IMG/VR virus record: IMGVR_UViG_3300045952_000373 | Span: 1-23,302 of that record | Source of the DNA: a virus | DNA length: 23,302 bases | Strand: one strand, 5' to 3' | Part shown: piece after piece, positions 21,784 to 23,302 of the stretch | How the letters are laid out: each line of letters starts with the position of its first letter | Numbering within the stretch: the stretch's first letter is position 1 | Translations under genes and position numbers: made by a program | Notes under the pieces: model-generated | What the model was told of the DNA's origin: nothing | Databases searched by the model: none | The model's input: only the letters and a program-made list of their open reading frames with translations

Positions 21784-22089
21784 TTAGAAGAAGAGTCGGA
21801 AGACGTCGTGGTTGAGGTTGTCTGCTGTGTAGAAGCGGTCATAGACACACAAAGGCATCTTCATGATTGCTTCATGAATGGCGTCATCTGGATCTTCAGC
21901 GATCACAGTTACCAGGTAACGCTTCTTCAATGCGTACGGTGCATCATCGGCAAACTGAGTAACCGTGTTGTCACGCTTGTAGACAATCGCCGGATACTTC
22001 ATTTGCACGGTTGGTGGTGGCTGGAAGTAGACGTTTGGTGATCCAAGAATCTCGACCAAGCGAGCCTGGAGCTCAAGCCGTTGGGCCAT
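21784..22089 (-). CDS. Tail terminator-like protein, 101 aa
   Basis: I chose the internal ATG at 22089 (MAQRLELQARLVEIL), with GGGGAG 8 nt upstream; the frame is open for 17 further codons, but those overlap the upstream gene. The motifs LGSPNVYFQPPP, MKYPAIVYKRD, FADDAPY and DNLNHDVFRLFF belong to a phage family usually annotated as tail terminator or head-tail connector. It is placed between connector and major tail genes, as expected. It would cap the tail tube. Confidence 0.8.
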   Translation of the reverse strand: MAQRLELQARLVEILGSPNVYFQPPPTVQMKYPAIVYKRDNTVTQFADDAPYALKKRYLVTVIAEDPDDAIHEAIMKMPLCVYDRFYTADNLNHDVFRLFF

Positions 22090-22402
22090 TGTAGACACTC
22101 CCCAGGCTAAGGATGAGACGGGGGCTCCGAACTTCGACATTCGTCACGGTCCAGAGCACCCCAGCCCATCTGATGTACTTGATCAAGAAGAAATGCTCGA
22201 TGGCATACTCGTCTGCGACAATGCTGATCGAATTAACGACAGAAATATCGCTATTGAGCTGTTCCCCTTCGGTCAACTTCCTGGTGTTGCGAATCACGTC
22301 ACCGTAATATGACATTTCGGTGATTTGATCGATCCACACACCGGAGTCTGGTGGAGATTCGACGGTTACGCCGTACCCCACCTGTCCGTAGAAACGAGCC
22401 AT
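22073..22402 (-). CDS. Head-tail connector-type protein, 109 aa
   Basis: ATG at 22402 has AAAGGAG 6 nt upstream. The protein contains MARFYGQVGYGV, WIDQITEMSYYGDVIRN, SISIVADEYAIEHFFLIKY and a WTVTNVEVRSPRLIL end. From memory this is the actinophage family (DUF7253-like) annotated as head-to-tail stopper or adaptor. It lies right after the capsid gene and overlaps the terminator-like gene by 17 nt. Confidence 0.8.
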   Translation of the reverse strand: MARFYGQVGYGVTVESPPDSGVWIDQITEMSYYGDVIRNTRKLTEGEQLNSDISVVNSISIVADEYAIEHFFLIKYIRWAGVLWTVTNVEVRSPRLILSLGSVYNGPTA

Positions 22403-22417
22403 CTGAACTCCTTTGGA

Positions 22418-23302
22418 TCAGCCGCGATTGCGGAACGTCCAGCTCGTGTTGGCCGTGGTCAGGAAGTGGTAACCGCTGGCGGGCTCGGCCGTCACGGTCA
22501 TGCTCTCCCCAACCTCGACGTCGTACGGCGAACCAGCCGCATTGACCACGGTGCCAGCACCGTCCTTGTACACGACGCCCGTCTGGTTGACGATCGACAC
22601 CGAGTCACCGTCGAACGTCGGAGCGTTCGGCGTGACAGCCGTCGAACCCGAAGCCGTCGACTTGACCACGAGAGCGCTCTTCAGCTTGGTCAGAGCGCCC
22701 GAGACCCGGGTTTCGATGAGGTACTTGTACTGATTGTAGTCGATGTCGAAGTCGTCGAACATCGACACGTTGCCGCCCTTGTCGGCACCCAGCACGTAGT
22801 CGGAAAGGTTCACCAGGATGGCGACGATCTCCGGCTCCTCCTCCATGACCTCGACCGGAACGATCGAAGCCACCCGCAGCTCAGCGGCGATCTCGTCGAG
22901 CGAACGGTACAGCCGGCGGCCATCTCCGTCGTTGAGGATCATGAACTGAGCGATGACACTCTCGGTGGTGTACATCGTCGGGAGACCGGTGCCCTTGTAG
23001 AAGCGCCGGTTGAGGATGAGTGCGTCGATGATCTCACGGACCGTCGAGTTGGCGTCGCTGAGGTTGACGCTGATCGTCGTCACGTAGAGCTGGTGATCCT
23101 TCGCCACCGGACGGATGTTGCCCTCGTTGATCTTGTCCTCGTGGGCCACGTCACGACCATCGCCGATGAGGACTGCACGAGCGAGCTCCTCGTCGAGCAT
23201 GAGCCGCATCTCGCCCTTGAGCCAGGCGACGACATCGAAGTCGGTGATGTCGAGCATGTCGTCACGATCCAGCTTCTGCTTCTTGTAGATCGTGGTCGGG
23301 GT
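22418..23302 (-). CDS. HK97-type major capsid protein, 5' end outside window
   Basis: The frame is open to the right edge (TPTTIYKKQKLDRDDM), so the N-terminus is missing; 294 residues are visible. The central part contains DVVAWLKGEMRLMLDEELAR, IGDGR, a FDDFDIDYNQYKYLIETRVS motif and a KLKSALV end, as in HK97-fold capsid proteins of actinophages. After that comes a C-terminal domain of about 75 residues (TPNAPTFDGDSVSIV, GESMTVTAEPASGYHF, TSWTFRNRG) resembling an Ig-like or bacterial repeat domain, probably displayed on the capsid surface. The gene is GC-rich with strongly biased codons. Confidence 0.9.
   Translation of the reverse strand, partial: TPTTIYKKQKLDRDDMLDITDFDVVAWLKGEMRLMLDEELARAVLIGDGRDVAHEDKINEGNIRPVAKDHQLYVTTISVNLSDANSTVREIIDALILNRRFYKGTGLPTMYTTESVIAQFMILNDGDGRRLYRSLDEIAAELRVASIVPVEVMEEEPEIVAILVNLSDYVLGADKGGNVSMFDDFDIDYNQYKYLIETRVSGALTKLKSALVVKSTASGSTAVTPNAPTFDGDSVSIVNQTGVVYKDGAGTVVNAAGSPYDVEVGESMTVTAEPASGYHFLTTANTSWTFRNRG

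Noticed and set aside
20825-21787. 320-codon open frame on the plus strand
   Set aside because: It is antisense to the major tail and chaperone-like genes, Val/Gly/Asp-rich, and owes its length to the high GC of the tail gene.

Overview
The window is part of a tailed double-stranded DNA phage (siphovirus) genome that appears to infect an actinobacterium. Every gene I can support lies on the minus strand, so transcription runs from right (23302) to left (1). The evidence is an HK97-type capsid protein, a 1581-residue tape measure protein, a tail protein of the type first seen in Rhodococcus phage ReqiPepy6 (gp37-like), and many small proteins whose families I know from actinophages. GC is moderate (around half, estimated by eye), except for the GC-richer capsid and major tail protein genes. 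The host genus cannot be fixed from this sequence.

Reading in the direction of transcription: 23302-21113 holds the major capsid protein (5' end outside the window), two connector/terminator-type proteins and the major tail protein. 21090-10649 holds a tail-assembly-chaperone-like protein, a longer second copy of the major tail protein, a fibre with an exact ten-residue repeat, a YWTGSAW-repeat minor tail protein, an HK97 gp10-like protein, the tape measure protein, a distal tail protein, the gp37-like protein and a holin-like membrane protein. Genes overlap or nearly touch throughout.

From 10640 to 6161 the style changes. A run of small genes, most with one predicted membrane segment, is separated by nine copies of a conserved element: TCGCA, exactly 14 nt, then TATAAT. 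Five of the copies follow closely on a Rho-independent terminator-like hairpin, four of them with the usual ACAA/GCAA loop. This looks like an array of independently transcribed cassettes. Two elements are followed by non-coding leaders that end in a terminator before the next gene.

From 6141 to the left edge is a tight, translationally coupled operon: a conserved phage protein, an unknown protein, two membrane proteins, a conserved 176-residue protein and then a very large open frame of at least 957 codons that runs off the window. That frame joins, in order, a D5-type SF3 helicase, an archaeo-eukaryotic-type primase domain, a 3'-5' exonuclease and the beginning of a family B DNA polymerase. 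A nearly complete replisome in one chain, with the helicase first, is the most striking item here. Other notable points are a perfect 16-bp inverted repeat over the start codon of the chaperone-like gene, a possible three-way-junction leader RNA at 8086-7998, and a strong strand bias of the pentamer ATATT. No integrase, terminase, endolysin, tRNA or CRISPR was seen.
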